Source: CAVPOO01 sp963707015
GTDB lineage: Bacteria > Pseudomonadota > Gammaproteobacteria > Thiohalobacterales > Thiohalobacteraceae
Assembly: GCA_963707015.1 (NCBI GenBank)
Contig: CAVPOO010000007.1
Location: 310,001 to 374,000, forward strand
Direction of reading: 5' to 3'
Length of the DNA stretch: 64,000 nucleotides
The notes beneath the pieces are model-generated. The model ran no database searches, was not told the origin of the DNA, and was given only the letters and a program-made list of their open reading frames with translations. The first letter of the stretch is position 1; each line of letters starts with the position of its first letter. The position numbers were made by a program, and so were the translations under genes. Shown piece by piece: positions 7,773-16,588 of the stretch.

Positions 7773-8792
7773 TCAGCCGGCCTCCAGGGAGGTCTGATAT
7801 TGACCCTGGCGCGCCAGGCTGTTGAGTCGGGCGCGTTTCAGCAGTGCCGCCTGAGCCGCCGCGCGGTTCTCCGGTTTGCCGCCCCAGGCCTTCAGCGCCG
7901 GCTGCTGCAGGGCCCGGCCGTAGGAGATGCTCAACTGCCAGGGTGCCTGTCCCCGGCTCTGGTTGATGGCATTGAGGTTCTGTGTCGCCTCTTCAGGACC
8001 CTGTCCGCCGGAGAGGAAATTGATGCTCGGCACCGCCGCGGGCACGCTGCGGCGCATCACCCGCAGCGTCGCCTCTGCCACCTCCTGCGGTTCCGCGCGG
8101 CGGCAGTCCTGGGCCGGCAGTACCATGTTGGGCTTGAGCAGCATGAGCTCGAATACGACACCGTGCCGGTGCAGGGCATGAAAGACGCTGTGCAGGACCT
8201 GCTCGGTGACCTCAGCGCAGCGATCGATGTCATGGTCGCCATCCATCAGCACCTCGGGCTCGACGATGGGCAGGACACCGAGCTCCTGGCAGACGGCGGC
8301 GTAGCGGGCCAGCATCTCGGCATTGGCATGCAGGCCCAGCGGTGTGGGGTTCGCCGGCGTAATCGGGTAGACCTCACGCCACTTGGCAAAGCGGGCACCC
8401 TCCTCCATATAGGTTTTCAGGCGCTCCCCCAGGCCGTCCAGACCCGCGGTGATCAGATCACCGGGCGCACCCGGCAGCGGCCCCTTGCCCTTGTCCACCT
8501 TGATACCGGGGACGATCTCCTGCATCCAGGCGACATCCGGCAGCGGCACACCGTTTGCGTTTTTCTGGGCCAGGGTTTCCTCGAACAATATGACACCGCA
8601 GATGTACTCGCCCAGTCCCTCGGTATCCAGCAGCAGCGACCGGTAGGCACGACGGTTCTCCTCCGTCGATTCGACGCCGATCGCGTCGAAGCGCTTCTTG
8701 ATCGTGGGTGCGCTTTCGTCCGCCGCGAGAATGCCGCGGCGCTCATCCACCATGTCGTCGATGGTCTGTTGCAGTTGGTCGCGGATAGTCAT
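7773..8792 (-). CDS. Class I fructose-bisphosphate aldolase
   Basis: This 339-residue Schiff-base aldolase cleaves fructose 1,6-bisphosphate to two triose phosphates. It contains GILAADESAPTIKKRF (20-35), an early RAYRSLLL segment, the VEPEVLMDGDHD stretch (177-188) and the lysine of LLKPNMV (K220) expected to form the imine. The length is close to eukaryotic-type class I enzymes. A Shine-Dalgarno-like AGGAGC lies upstream of the ATG at 8792. It leads the operon that continues into the phosphorylase, PRPP synthetase and atpD genes. Confidence 0.9.
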   Translation of the reverse strand: MTIRDQLQQTIDDMVDERRGILAADESAPTIKKRFDAIGVESTEENRRAYRSLLLDTEGLGEYICGVILFEETLAQKNANGVPLPDVAWMQEIVPGIKVDKGKGPLPGAPGDLITAGLDGLGERLKTYMEEGARFAKWREVYPITPANPTPLGLHANAEMLARYAAVCQELGVLPIVEPEVLMDGDHDIDRCAEVTEQVLHSVFHALHRHGVVFELMLLKPNMVLPAQDCRRAEPQEVAEATLRVMRRSVPAAVPSINFLSGGQGPEEATQNLNAINQSRGQAPWQLSISYGRALQQPALKAWGGKPENRAAAQAALLKRARLNSLARQGQYQTSLEAG

Positions 8793-9135
8793 CGGGTGCT
8801 CCTTTGTCTCGGCTCATATGCGTTTCCGGTGACGCGGAAAGCACGGCGGGATCCAGGCGAAAGTTCGAGTCCGTGCGAGGCGCGTGCCATCGGCCGATCC
8901 GAGGCTACGCGCTGCAGGTCGACGCTCCCTGCCGCCGGTCTCGTCGCGCGGCTGGCGCGCCAGGATAATGGCCACGCTTACTTCTAATAATAGCCGCGAA
9001 TAACCGTCTTTGGCGTAACGCCGACCGCCGCGACTCCCGGCTCTGACCTCACGCGCCCGACGACCGAGCCCGCGGGACAGGCTGGTTCCCGGTCTTTGCG
9101 CGTCCGCCCCGGGGCCCCGGCAGGCCTGCGTCGGC
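8793..9135. other. Intergenic stretch, no gene seen
   Basis: This 343-base stretch lies between the aldolase start and the phosphatase stop. It presumably contains the promoter of the aldolase operon; no convincing -35/-10 pair, hairpin or repeat was found by eye. Confidence 0.4.
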
Positions 9136-9975
9136 TCAGCCCGTCAGCCACTGCGCCGCCTCGGGCACGAAGTGGACCAGCCCTTCCAGTACGCCGGCCG
9201 CATAATTGCCGTTCATGCCCATGAAGCCGCCGCGCGCGATATACAGTCGCTCGCTGATGCCCTTCTCGCGCAGGACGTGCAGGGCCTCCTCCCGCACGTC
9301 GGGGTGGGCGTTGTGGACCAGCACCGCCTGCAGACCGGAGGTCAGCGCTGCGAGGTCATTGCCACTGTCGCCGGCGACTACCGTGTTGCCTTCGCTGAAA
9401 CCCTTGTGGTCCATGAGGAAGCGGATGGCGTGGTACTTGGTGGCGCAGCGTGGCAGCACATCGAGCAGTCCTTTGTGTTCAGCCTCGTCGATGCTCCAGA
9501 TCAGGCTGGCATCGATGCCGTGCGGAAGCAACCGGGCCTGCATCTCCGTCAGCAGCCGGTCGCGCTGCGCATCCTCAGGCGCATAGTAGCTGAGTTTGAA
9601 GGTGTTCTGTTTCTCCGGCTCCTGCAGGGCCAGGACGTCCAGGTCATCAAACAGCGCCGCCAGCTCGTCGTGGCGCCGGCCGTTCCAGTCCGGCGCGATC
9701 TCCTGCTCCCAGGCCTCCCAGGGATGCCACTGGTCGCCGTGAACCTCGTAGATTGTGGTACCCACGTCGCCGATAGCGTAGTCGGGTACCGGGATCTCGT
9801 AATCACGGATGGCGTCGAGCAACAGGGCCTTGTGACGACCACTCACATAGGCCAGCGTGAGCTCCGGGCGCTGCGCGAGCTGGCGCAACAGCGGTCGCGC
9901 CCGGGGTGATTCGGGCTGGGACCCGTTGGGCAACAGGGTGCGGTCCAGGTCACTGCACAGCAATACCTCAGGCAT
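9136..9975 (-). CDS. HAD-superfamily sucrose-phosphate-phosphatase-like hydrolase
   Basis: This 279-residue HAD phosphatase has motif I SDLDRTLL (8-15, nucleophile D9 and acid D11), a motif II-like AYVSGRH near residue 42-48, a lysine motif with a KYHAIRFL helix, and motif IV VAGDSGNDLAAL near 200. The cap architecture and the GDVGTTIYE segment fit the S6PP group, which dephosphorylates sucrose 6-phosphate or related glycosyl phosphates. No sucrose-phosphate synthase gene is nearby, so the substrate is uncertain. It is the first gene on the minus strand after a gap and appears to be monocistronic. Confidence 0.75.
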   Translation of the reverse strand: MPEVLLCSDLDRTLLPNGSQPESPRARPLLRQLAQRPELTLAYVSGRHKALLLDAIRDYEIPVPDYAIGDVGTTIYEVHGDQWHPWEAWEQEIAPDWNGRRHDELAALFDDLDVLALQEPEKQNTFKLSYYAPEDAQRDRLLTEMQARLLPHGIDASLIWSIDEAEHKGLLDVLPRCATKYHAIRFLMDHKGFSEGNTVVAGDSGNDLAALTSGLQAVLVHNAHPDVREEALHVLREKGISERLYIARGGFMGMNGNYAAGVLEGLVHFVPEAAQWLTG

Positions 9976-10044
9976 CGAACCGGCTCCCCTGGACGCGGGC
10001 CATAAACATCATGCGGGCGGTTCGTGACAGCACCGGTCGCCGGC

Positions 10045-10740
10045 CTAGCCGCCACCTGGCAGTTTGAACTGGCTGTTGTGTCTGGCAATCGATTCGATCA
10101 CGGCATTCAGGCCGTCACGCCGGATCTGAGTGGCGAAACTCTGCCGGTAGTTGATGACCAGGCTGATCCCCTCGACGGTGAAATCGATGATCTTCCACGC
10201 CCCGTTCTTGTTCCGCAGCCGGTAGTCGACCGAGATGGGTTGCCCACTGCCACTCTGGATCTCGGTCCGCACCATGACGTAATCGGCCTGCAAGGCATCG
10301 GCCGGCACGGGGAGGACCGTGAGTTTTTCGTCGGAGTAGGCCAGCAGCTGCCTGGCATAGGTGTTCATGATGAAGGTCTGGAACGCGGCCTGGAACGCGC
10401 CGCGTTGCTCCGGCGTGGCCCGGCGCCAGGCGCTGCCCAGCACCTGGCGGACGATCGCATCGATATCGAAGTGTGGCAGCGCGATGGTATCAATGAGTCC
10501 GTAGACTTTCCGGGGATCCCTGTTCAGGGCGTCACGATTCTCCGCCAGGGCATTGATCATCTGCTGCGATGTCTGCTCGACCACCGCCGCGGGCGACTGC
10601 CCGGCCAGGGGCGCGCCGCCCGCGGTTGCCGGGATGATGCACAGCGACAGACACAGCCATAAACTGATCATGGCGCCCCCTGCCCTCACGGCGCGCGCGC
10701 GGTCCGGCGTCCCCAGGAGGTCCCGAAACACGTCGGTCAT
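10045..10740 (-). CDS. MlaC/Ttg2D-type periplasmic phospholipid-binding protein
   Basis: The protein has a hydrophobic signal segment (MISLWLCLSLCIIPATAGGA), then the MlaC pattern: a helical start, IALPHFDIDAIVRQVLGSAWR, FQTFIMNTYARQLLAY, and a C-terminal sheet ending NKNGAWKIIDFTVEGISLVINYR. MlaC ferries phospholipids between outer and inner membranes to keep the outer leaflet asymmetric. The ATG at 10740 is preferred because it gives positively charged residues before the hydrophobic core; an ATG at 10671 has a better ribosome site (AGGGGG). No other mla genes are adjacent, so this is a stand-alone paralogue. Confidence 0.8.
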   Translation of the reverse strand: MTDVFRDLLGTPDRARAVRAGGAMISLWLCLSLCIIPATAGGAPLAGQSPAAVVEQTSQQMINALAENRDALNRDPRKVYGLIDTIALPHFDIDAIVRQVLGSAWRRATPEQRGAFQAAFQTFIMNTYARQLLAYSDEKLTVLPVPADALQADYVMVRTEIQSGSGQPISVDYRLRNKNGAWKIIDFTVEGISLVINYRQSFATQIRRDGLNAVIESIARHNSQFKLPGGG

Positions 10741-11180
10741 GTGCGCTTCACGCCTGTATGCCCTGGCCGCCATGGAATGCACCGCTATCTTCGATGGAAT
10801 AAAGCGATGATACCGGGCTGACAGAATTTTGCACCCTGTTGATGAAACGGTTGCAGCAGGTTGTCGGCCTGGTACGAATAGCCCGGTGTTTCTGGTCAGC
10901 ACGTGTCTATACGCGTGCTGTAGAGCAAAACACCGCGCGCCGTGAACATCGGCTGCACAGCCTGGCGTGAGACCTGCAAGTGCAGTCTCCGATTGAGATC
11001 CGAGTCGCCGCTATCGATCTGTCGTGGGATGACTGCAGGCAAGGGGGCTACCCCTGCTGTTCGCGGAAGGTCTGGCAACCGTGCTGACGCTGTTCGTAAT
11101 GCCCACTATTTATGTCTTGTGCGTCGAGACGCTGAAGTTGGCGGCAGCGCGCGCGGTCCCTGGGCACTGACCCGAACAGT
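10741..11180. other. Intergenic stretch, no gene seen
   Basis: About 440 bases between the mlaC-like start and the DUF481 stop. Short open frames on both strands lack ribosome sites and recognisable sequence. No repeat copy or clear terminator was seen. Confidence 0.4.
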
Positions 11181-12218
11181 TCACCAGGCGTAGCCGCCGG
11201 TCAGCAGGTATTCATAGTCGTCTTTCCTGGCGCCCTGTGCCGGGGTGTTATCCCTGTCGAAGTTGAGCTGCAGGGTCGCCTGCAGCTTGTCGAGGATGGG
11301 GACACGAAGGCCGGTCTGCGACCTGAAGAGATAGTCCGAGGTGTCTTCCACGCTCCAGTCGAGACTGTGTCTGTGGAAAGCCTGAACTTTCCATGCCTGA
11401 AACAGATAATGATCAAACCGTAATCCCCAGCGGGCCGCGGGATGTTGCTCGTTTGCACTGCCGTCGAAATTCTGCCAGACGTAGGCCGGACCCCCTTCAA
11501 TCGCGAGTTTGGTCCGGTCAGTCTCGTAGATCTGATAACCGGACCCCGCCGAGGCCGTGCTACGCAGCGTCAGTTTCGCAAACTTGTCGTGCTCAAAGTT
11601 CAGGCCGCTGTAGACGTACCACTTGCCGTCGAAGAAATGATCAACTTTCCCGCTCAACTTTGCCTGTTGCCTGGTCTTGTCGCCGCTGCTGTTCTCCAGA
11701 TCGCCACTGCCGCCGACCGTGACGCGATCACGTACCCAGCGAAAGATCGATTCCGAGTCGACATGGTAGGTATCCTGGTCGGTGTTGCCGCGATTCACGT
11801 CCAGCCCCGCGTTGGCCTGACCGGTGATCTTCAGCCTGAGGATCTTGGCTGGATTGATCGCGGCGATGCGGGAGATGGGCAGCGGTTTCGGGACTGCGTC
11901 GACGTCAGCGGCAATACGCAGCTCGCCGTCAGCGGTCGAGGAAAGGATGCCGGTCAGGCCGGTCTCATCGTCGAGGATGAGGCGTACCGGCGCTTCCGTG
12001 CTGAGGTGGCTGACATCGGCCCACTGGATCTTGATCTTGCCGGCATAGGTCGTTTCAAGAATGAGTTTTCCGTCAGTCTTGCTCACCACGCTGCCGCTGA
12101 GCCGGTCGCCGTTCTTGAGAAACACCTCGTCCGCGCTACCGGCCAGGGGGAGCAACAGGCCGGCCAGCGCCAGGAACCGCTTGCCTGGCGGGAAAGAAGA
12201 AAGGGGGGATGCCGTCAC
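11181..12218 (-). CDS. DUF481 outer-membrane beta-barrel family protein
   Basis: A 345-residue protein with an N-terminal hydrophobic signal ending LLPLAGSADE. Residues about 30-140 form a small soluble domain beginning DEVFLKNGDRLSGSVVSKTDGKL, often found before DUF481. The rest alternates amphipathic strands (RVTVGGSGDLENSSGD, KLSGKVDHFFDGKWYVYSGL and so on) and ends in the terminal aromatic TGGYAW, the usual outer-membrane barrel signature. DUF481 proteins are salt-stress or porin-like; function here is unknown. The GTG start at 12218 overlaps the rlpA-like stop as GTGA, so the two are co-translated. Confidence 0.75.
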   Translation of the reverse strand: MTASPLSSFPPGKRFLALAGLLLPLAGSADEVFLKNGDRLSGSVVSKTDGKLILETTYAGKIKIQWADVSHLSTEAPVRLILDDETGLTGILSSTADGELRIAADVDAVPKPLPISRIAAINPAKILRLKITGQANAGLDVNRGNTDQDTYHVDSESIFRWVRDRVTVGGSGDLENSSGDKTRQQAKLSGKVDHFFDGKWYVYSGLNFEHDKFAKLTLRSTASAGSGYQIYETDRTKLAIEGGPAYVWQNFDGSANEQHPAARWGLRFDHYLFQAWKVQAFHRHSLDWSVEDTSDYLFRSQTGLRVPILDKLQATLQLNFDRDNTPAQGARKDDYEYLLTGGYAW

Positions 12219-12604
12219 CGCCCTTCCGGCAGGCTGATCACCTCCAGCTGGACGTTCGTGAGGCCCTGGCGCAGAAACCCGAGGTCACCGGCAGCGCGCC
12301 GCGATACGTCGATTATGCGACCCGGCGTGGAGGGTCCCCGGTCGTTGATCGTGAGTTCCACGCGCTTGCCGTTGTCCAGATTGGTGACGCGCAGGCGGGT
12401 ACCAAAGGGCAGGCGGTTATGGGCAGCCGTGTAGGCCTCCCCATCATACCGTTCGCCACTGGCGGTACGGCGTCCCTGGAATACCTCGCTGTAATAGGCG
12501 GCAACGCCTGTTTCCGTGTCACCGACAGACGCGGCCTGCACGATGAGTGGCGGAAAAACCGCCAGGAACCCGATTACCCAGAGGCGGTAAAAGGGCTTGA
12601 ACAT
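12215..12604 (-). CDS. RlpA-like double-psi beta-barrel lytic transglycosylase
   Basis: This short RlpA protein (129 residues) has a signal peptide followed by TGVAAYYSEVFQGRRTASGE, AHNRLPFGTRLRV, and VELTINDRGPSTPGRIIDVSR, the conserved DPBB core including the catalytic Asp-Arg-Gly segment. There is no SPOR domain, so it would not target denuded septal glycan the way E. coli RlpA does. The ATG at 12604 follows a GGAGA ribosome site. It is the first gene of a two-gene operon with the DUF481 barrel protein. Confidence 0.8.
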   Translation of the reverse strand: MFKPFYRLWVIGFLAVFPPLIVQAASVGDTETGVAAYYSEVFQGRRTASGERYDGEAYTAAHNRLPFGTRLRVTNLDNGKRVELTINDRGPSTPGRIIDVSRRAAGDLGFLRQGLTNVQLEVISLPEGR

Positions 12605-12744
12605 GTCGGCGGTCTCCTTCGCGGTGGCAGTCCTCAAATGGCGCCGCATTCTATCACAGAGTGACTGGCAAGCCATTTCGCACTGTGGCAGCGCGATTGT
12701 CCCTCCCTTTGAGCTGGAACGGATACCGGGGTCCTGCCAGTACT

Positions 12745-12917
12745 CTTTACAGCGTGATGATGACGGACGCTGACAAATCAAGCTGCGTGCCAGTATTGCT
12801 ATCCATAGCCACGGAATCCACGGAAGAACACGGAAAAATTCTAAGGGGGTGTTCGTTCTTTCGGTGTTTTTCCGTGGATTCCGTGGCCATGATATCCGTC
12901 ATCATCAGACTGAAAAA
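12745..12917. repeat. Palindromic intergenic repeat, copy 1
   Basis: A long hairpin whose arms are GCCACGGAATCCACGG (from 12808) and CCGTGGATTCCGTGGC (to about 12887). An outer partly complementary pair, GTGATGATGACGG (12754-12766) and CCGTCATCATCAGAC (12898-12912), extends it. It fills most of the 364-base gap between rlpA and the PilZ gene and contains no gene. Seven copies of this family lie in the window. Confidence 0.8.
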
Positions 12918-12968
12918 CCACCAGGGCCTGTGACTGCTACTGAGATGAGTAACGCAAGCCCGACAGCT

Positions 12969-13322
12969 TCAGGCGCCGGCCGCCCGGGCCAGGCGCTGCG
13001 GTCTGGCCTCCTTCGCCTGGGTAGCGCTGGCCACCAGGTCCATCACTGCCTGTCTCCGCGAAGCGACCGGCTCGACGAACATCAGTGCCGCAGCGTTTTC
13101 CTGGCAGCGCAGGACCAGTGCCGGAAACGTCACGAACCGTTCACCAACTGCCAGCGCCACGTTGACCAGCGCGTTCTTCTTGAAGGCCGTCGCGACTTCT
13201 GTCTTCAGGTACAGCCCGCCGCAGCTGATATTCTGTGTCGTGGCCTTGATGGGCGCCCTGCAGTCCATAAGTATGACAACGCTCACCTGACGGTCGACAC
13301 GACGGTCACATCGATGTTCCAT
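12969..13322 (-). CDS. PilZ-domain protein, putative c-di-GMP effector
   Basis: This 117-residue protein consists of one PilZ domain: an N-terminal basic RRVDRQVSV replaces the usual RxxxR loop, followed by ATTQNISCGGLYLKTE corresponding to the D/NxSxxG c-di-GMP motif, then a beta-barrel end. The Asn of NISCGG fits the D/NxSxxG pattern. The ATG at 13322 follows a good ribosome site (GGAGGGG); an upstream TTG at 13352 is less likely. It could respond to c-di-GMP turned over by the HD-GYP protein encoded at 26091-27149, but this is inference. Confidence 0.75.
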   Translation of the reverse strand: MEHRCDRRVDRQVSVVILMDCRAPIKATTQNISCGGLYLKTEVATAFKKNALVNVALAVGERFVTFPALVLRCQENAAALMFVEPVASRRQAVMDLVASATQAKEARPQRLARAAGA

Positions 13323-13501
13323 GACAGATCCCCTCCATTCCAGTTCAGTCAACCGGCGTTGCCGGCAACCGCGAGGCCACAGGGTACCTGCGTCGGCAGG
13401 CGCCTATTGTGCGTGACATCGCAAAATGCAAAGATTGCGGGTGTTCTCACGCGGGGCAGCGATGGGCGAAGCGCCGTACCCCCGCGAAGGAGCCAGCCAT
13501 C

Positions 13502-14245
13502 ATGCCCAGCCAGTCCAGCATCAAGCCGCCACGCATCAGACAGTTTGCCCTCGAACCCGGACGCGTGGTTGCCGGCAAATACGAGATTCTGTCCTTGCTG
13601 GGCGCCGGCTGGGAAGGTGAGGTATACCTCGTCCGTGAACTGCTGACCGGGATAGAGCGGGCCGCCAAGTTCTTTTTTCCGCATCGCAACCCGCGCGACC
13701 GGGCCGTGAAGTTTTATGCGCGCAAGCTGCACAAGCTGCGTCTGTGTCCGGTGGTGATCCAGTATTACGCACAGGATCGCATCATCTACCAGGGCCATCC
13801 GGTCTCGTTCCTGATCTCGGATTTCGTGGAGGGCGAGTTACTGAGCGACTTTATCCATCGCCAGCGCGGAAAACGGCTCGCGTCCTTTCCGGCCGTACAC
13901 CTGCTGCATGCCCTGGCATCCGGCATCGAGTGCATTCACGCCCTGGGCGAATACCATGGTGACCTGCATCCGGACAACGTCATCCTGCAACGTTTCGGAC
14001 TGGGCTTCGAGCTGAAGTTGCTGGACCTGTTTCACTGGGGCACGCCGAGCGCCGCCAACATACGCGATGACGTCTGCGATATCATCCGTATATTTTATGA
14101 CGCCCTGGGTGGGGCAAAGACCTATGCGAAGCAGCCGCCGGAGATAAAGGCGATCTGCTGTGGCCTCAAGCGCTCGCTGATCCTGAAGAAGTTTCGCACC
14201 GCTGGCCAGCTCAAGAACTATCTGGAGATGATGGAATGGCGATAG
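13502..14245 (+). CDS. Serine/threonine protein kinase-like protein
   Basis: This 247-residue single-domain kinase has a glycine loop LLGAGWEGEVYLV (32-44), a candidate ATP lysine in RAAKFF (K56) and a catalytic loop YHGDLHPDNV (151-160). The metal-binding DFG position reads DLF (175-177), an unusual variant that keeps the Asp. The C-lobe is short. The ATG at 13502 follows GAAGGAG. It overlaps the PP2C phosphatase gene by ten bases and is followed by a DsrC-like gene, so the three are co-transcribed. It probably phosphorylates a local partner that the phosphatase resets. Confidence 0.75.
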   Translation: MPSQSSIKPPRIRQFALEPGRVVAGKYEILSLLGAGWEGEVYLVRELLTGIERAAKFFFPHRNPRDRAVKFYARKLHKLRLCPVVIQYYAQDRIIYQGHPVSFLISDFVEGELLSDFIHRQRGKRLASFPAVHLLHALASGIECIHALGEYHGDLHPDNVILQRFGLGFELKLLDLFHWGTPSAANIRDDVCDIIRIFYDALGGAKTYAKQPPEIKAICCGLKRSLILKKFRTAGQLKNYLEMMEWR

Positions 14246-15126
14246 AGAACGCCACACTCAGCAACACCGGGACGGTGCCGGCAGGATTGGAGATCTATTC
14301 CCGCGAGGCTTTCATGGAACCCGAGCTGCGGCCATTCCTGCATGGCATGGCGGCGGTGTTCTCGGCGCGCGCACCCAACAAGGAAACCGCCAACGAGGAC
14401 AGTGCGGCGCTGATTCCCGTCGATGAAAGACGTGGTGTCATCGTGATCGCGGACGGCGTCGGTGGCCATTCGGATGGCGCCAAGGCTTCGCGCCTTGCAA
14501 TCGATGCGCTGGTAAGCGCCCTGCTTCAGGTTGACGAACCGGACAGCGAGCTGCGCTCAGCGATTCTCCACGGGATCGACGACGCGAATCGCGCCGTGCG
14601 GGCGCTCGCCACGGGCGCTGCCACCACCCTCGCCGCCGTGGAAGTTCACGGCAGCACCATCCGGCCCTACCATGTCGGTGACTCTCTGATTCTGGTCACC
14701 GGCCAGCGTGGCAAACTCAAGCTGCAGACGATTTCACATTCCCCGGTTGGCTATGCCCTCGAGTCCGGCCTGCTCGACGAGTCCCAGGCCATGCAGTCAG
14801 ACGAACGGCACCTGGTTTCCAATGTCGTCGGATCGGCCGACATGCGTATCGAGATCGGTCCGCGCCTGAAGCTGGCGCCCTTCGATACCCTGCTGCTGGC
14901 CAGCGATGGGCTGTCGGACAATCTGGCGGCCGAGGAGATCGTTGAAGGGGTGCGGCAAGGCCCTCTGGAGCAGCGCGCAGCGCAACTGATGGCGCGCTGC
15001 ACGGCACGCATGCGTGAAGGGGGGCACCCCGATGACCTCACGGCCATACTGTACCGAAGATCCGCATCACCCCGCGCCCGGCCGGCATCAGGACCGCGCA
15101 GTCTATCAGGAGACACCCATGTCTGA
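14236..15126 (+). CDS. PP2C-family serine/threonine phosphatase
   Basis: A 296-residue metal-dependent phosphatase with ANED (52-55), IADGVGGHSDG (71-81), the GDSLI strand, LLLASDGLSDNL and a terminal HPDDLTAILYR. These carry the acidic residues that bind the two catalytic metals in PP2C enzymes. It is soluble and cytoplasmic. The start overlaps the upstream kinase gene and its last codons overlap the DsrC-like start at 15119, so translation is coupled on both sides. A kinase, a matching phosphatase and a small third protein resemble a reversible phosphorylation switch. Confidence 0.85.
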   Translation: MAIENATLSNTGTVPAGLEIYSREAFMEPELRPFLHGMAAVFSARAPNKETANEDSAALIPVDERRGVIVIADGVGGHSDGAKASRLAIDALVSALLQVDEPDSELRSAILHGIDDANRAVRALATGAATTLAAVEVHGSTIRPYHVGDSLILVTGQRGKLKLQTISHSPVGYALESGLLDESQAMQSDERHLVSNVVGSADMRIEIGPRLKLAPFDTLLLASDGLSDNLAAEEIVEGVRQGPLEQRAAQLMARCTARMREGGHPDDLTAILYRRSASPRARPASGPRSLSGDTHV

Positions 15127-15442
15127 GCAGCCAAACGTGATGTTCGACGCGTCGGGATTCGTGACCGACCCGAGCCAGTGGAATGAGAAGGTCGCGGCAG
15201 ATACGGCGCGACAGCTTGGCATTCCCGAACTCGGAGAGGCGCACCTGCAGGTATTGCGCTATATGCGCGAGCGCTGCCTGAAACATGGCTCGCTCTGCGC
15301 GATGGAGGTGATCTGTCATGGCGTGCACATGGACAAGGGCTGCGTCCGGCGGCTTTTCCGCGGTCCGGTCGAGGCCTGGAAGATTGCCGGTCTGCCCAAT
15401 CCGGGCACGGAGGCCTTGACCTACATGGAAAACGAGGAATAG
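15119..15442 (+). CDS. DsrC/TusE-family protein without the C-terminal cysteine
   Basis: This 107-residue protein follows the DsrC fold pattern: FDASGFVTDPSQWNEKVA, an ELGEAHLQVLRYMRERC helix, a cysteine-rich middle (C53, C60, C66, C75), and RRLFRGPVEAWKIAGLPNPG. DsrC and TusE end with a conserved penultimate Cys on a flexible arm that carries sulfur or a trisulfide. Here the arm ends LTYMENEE with no Cys, so it cannot work in the classical way and belongs with the regulatory DsrC-like paralogues. The ATG at 15119 lies in the end of the PP2C gene after CAGGAGA. The stop is followed directly by a palindromic repeat. Confidence 0.7.
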   Translation: MSEQPNVMFDASGFVTDPSQWNEKVAADTARQLGIPELGEAHLQVLRYMRERCLKHGSLCAMEVICHGVHMDKGCVRRLFRGPVEAWKIAGLPNPGTEALTYMENEE

Positions 15443-15526
15443 ACAGATGGGTGTTGGTTCTTTCCGTGTTTTTCCGTGGATTCCGTGGCCATACCACCCG
15501 TCATCATCAGTTTGAAAAAGCACTGG
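15440..15526. repeat. Palindromic intergenic repeat, copy 2 (half copy)
   Basis: Only the right arm is present: TTTCCGTGTTTTTCCGTGG, ATTCCGTGGCC and the outer CCGTCATCATCAGTTTG. It begins within a few bases of the TAG stop of the DsrC-like gene. Without the left arm it cannot form the large hairpin. Confidence 0.7.
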
Positions 15527-15563
15527 CCGGAAACACAATACGAGTCACTGAAAGCCCGCAGCT

Positions 15564-16547
15564 ATGGATACGCATGAAGACAAATCGCGCTTCCGGGGTC
15601 TGCTGCGCCTGCTCGGCGTCGAAAGCGACACCAGTAGCCTGCTGGAAAAGCTCATCTCGGGCATCGGCGGGTTCGTCGGCATCTACCTCATTCTGTTGAT
15701 CAGTCAACGCATCGTGGGCCATACGGATGCCCCGCTCATTGTCGCGTCGATGGGGGCCTCGGCGGTGCTGCTGTTCGCCGCACCCCATGGCAAGTTTTCC
15801 CAGCCGTGGAACCTCATCGGCGGGCATGGCATTGCTGCCGCCATCGGTGTAGCCTGCGCCCAGCTGATCCCGGACCTGTTCGCCGCAGCCGCCCTCGCGG
15901 TGGGAATATCCATCAGTGTGATGTACGCCCTGCGCTGCATTCATCCGCCAGGTGGTGCCAGTGCGCTGATGGCGGTGATCGGCGGCAATCCGATTCATGC
16001 CCTGGGCTATACCTATGTCCTGGCCCCGGTCCTGCTCAATGCGCTGGTCATTCTCGCGGCTGCCGTCAGCGTCAATGCGCTGTTCGCCTGGCGGCGGTAT
16101 CCCGCCGGCCTGCCGCACTGGGCAAGCGGCAGGACCCCGCATGCTGCACCCGCGCCGGAAACCGTCCGCACACAACATCTGGAGCATGGCGATCTCGAAT
16201 TCGCCCTGCGCAAGATCGGTTCCTATATCGACGTCACGGAAGACGACCTCGAAACAATTTTTGAGCTCGCCCAGGCGCATGCCCGTCTTGAACGGCTGCC
16301 GGTGGAGGCACTGCGTCTGGGGCATTACTACTCTAACGGAGAATACGGCAGCGACTGGGCGGTGCGCCGGATCATTGACGAGGCGGCTGAGAATCGCTCC
16401 GACCAGGGTCTGCTCATCTACAAGATCATCGCCGGCACGGCCCGCGATACCACCGGTACCTGCACTCGCGCAGAATTCGCCAACTGGGCCAGGTACGAGG
16501 TGGTCCGCATTGAGTCTTCCTGGCAGCGCGCGGACAGAAGCGCCTGA
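15564..16547 (+). CDS. HPP-family integral membrane protein
   Basis: The 327-residue product has an HPP domain: four or five transmembrane segments between about residues 30 and 180, with SMGASAVLLFAAPHGKFSQPWN and the eponymous CIHPPGGASAL motif (about 125-135). HPP proteins have been linked to nitrite transport in chloroplasts and cyanobacteria, but most bacterial members are uncharacterised. The cytoplasmic C-terminal half (about 205-327) is charged and helical and has no obvious family. It follows a half-copy repeat and ends just before a convergent K+ channel gene. Confidence 0.75.
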   Translation: MDTHEDKSRFRGLLRLLGVESDTSSLLEKLISGIGGFVGIYLILLISQRIVGHTDAPLIVASMGASAVLLFAAPHGKFSQPWNLIGGHGIAAAIGVACAQLIPDLFAAAALAVGISISVMYALRCIHPPGGASALMAVIGGNPIHALGYTYVLAPVLLNALVILAAAVSVNALFAWRRYPAGLPHWASGRTPHAAPAPETVRTQHLEHGDLEFALRKIGSYIDVTEDDLETIFELAQAHARLERLPVEALRLGHYYSNGEYGSDWAVRRIIDEAAENRSDQGLLIYKIIAGTARDTTGTCTRAEFANWARYEVVRIESSWQRADRSA

Positions 16548-16588
16548 CGAAGCGCGCGGGGAACACAGTCCCCGGGTGACTGACTATG

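Noticed and set aside
9136..9975. Specific naming as sucrose-phosphate phosphatase
   Set aside because: The HAD fold and S6PP-like cap are visible, but there is no sucrose-phosphate synthase gene nearby to confirm the substrate.
12745..12917. Palindromic repeats considered as a CRISPR array
   Set aside because: Copies are kilobases apart, each is itself a hairpin, and there are no regularly spaced units or cas genes.
15119..15442. Assignment as a genuine DsrC of the sulfite reductase system
   Set aside because: No cysteine exists in the C-terminal arm and no dsr genes are nearby, so only the family-level call is kept.
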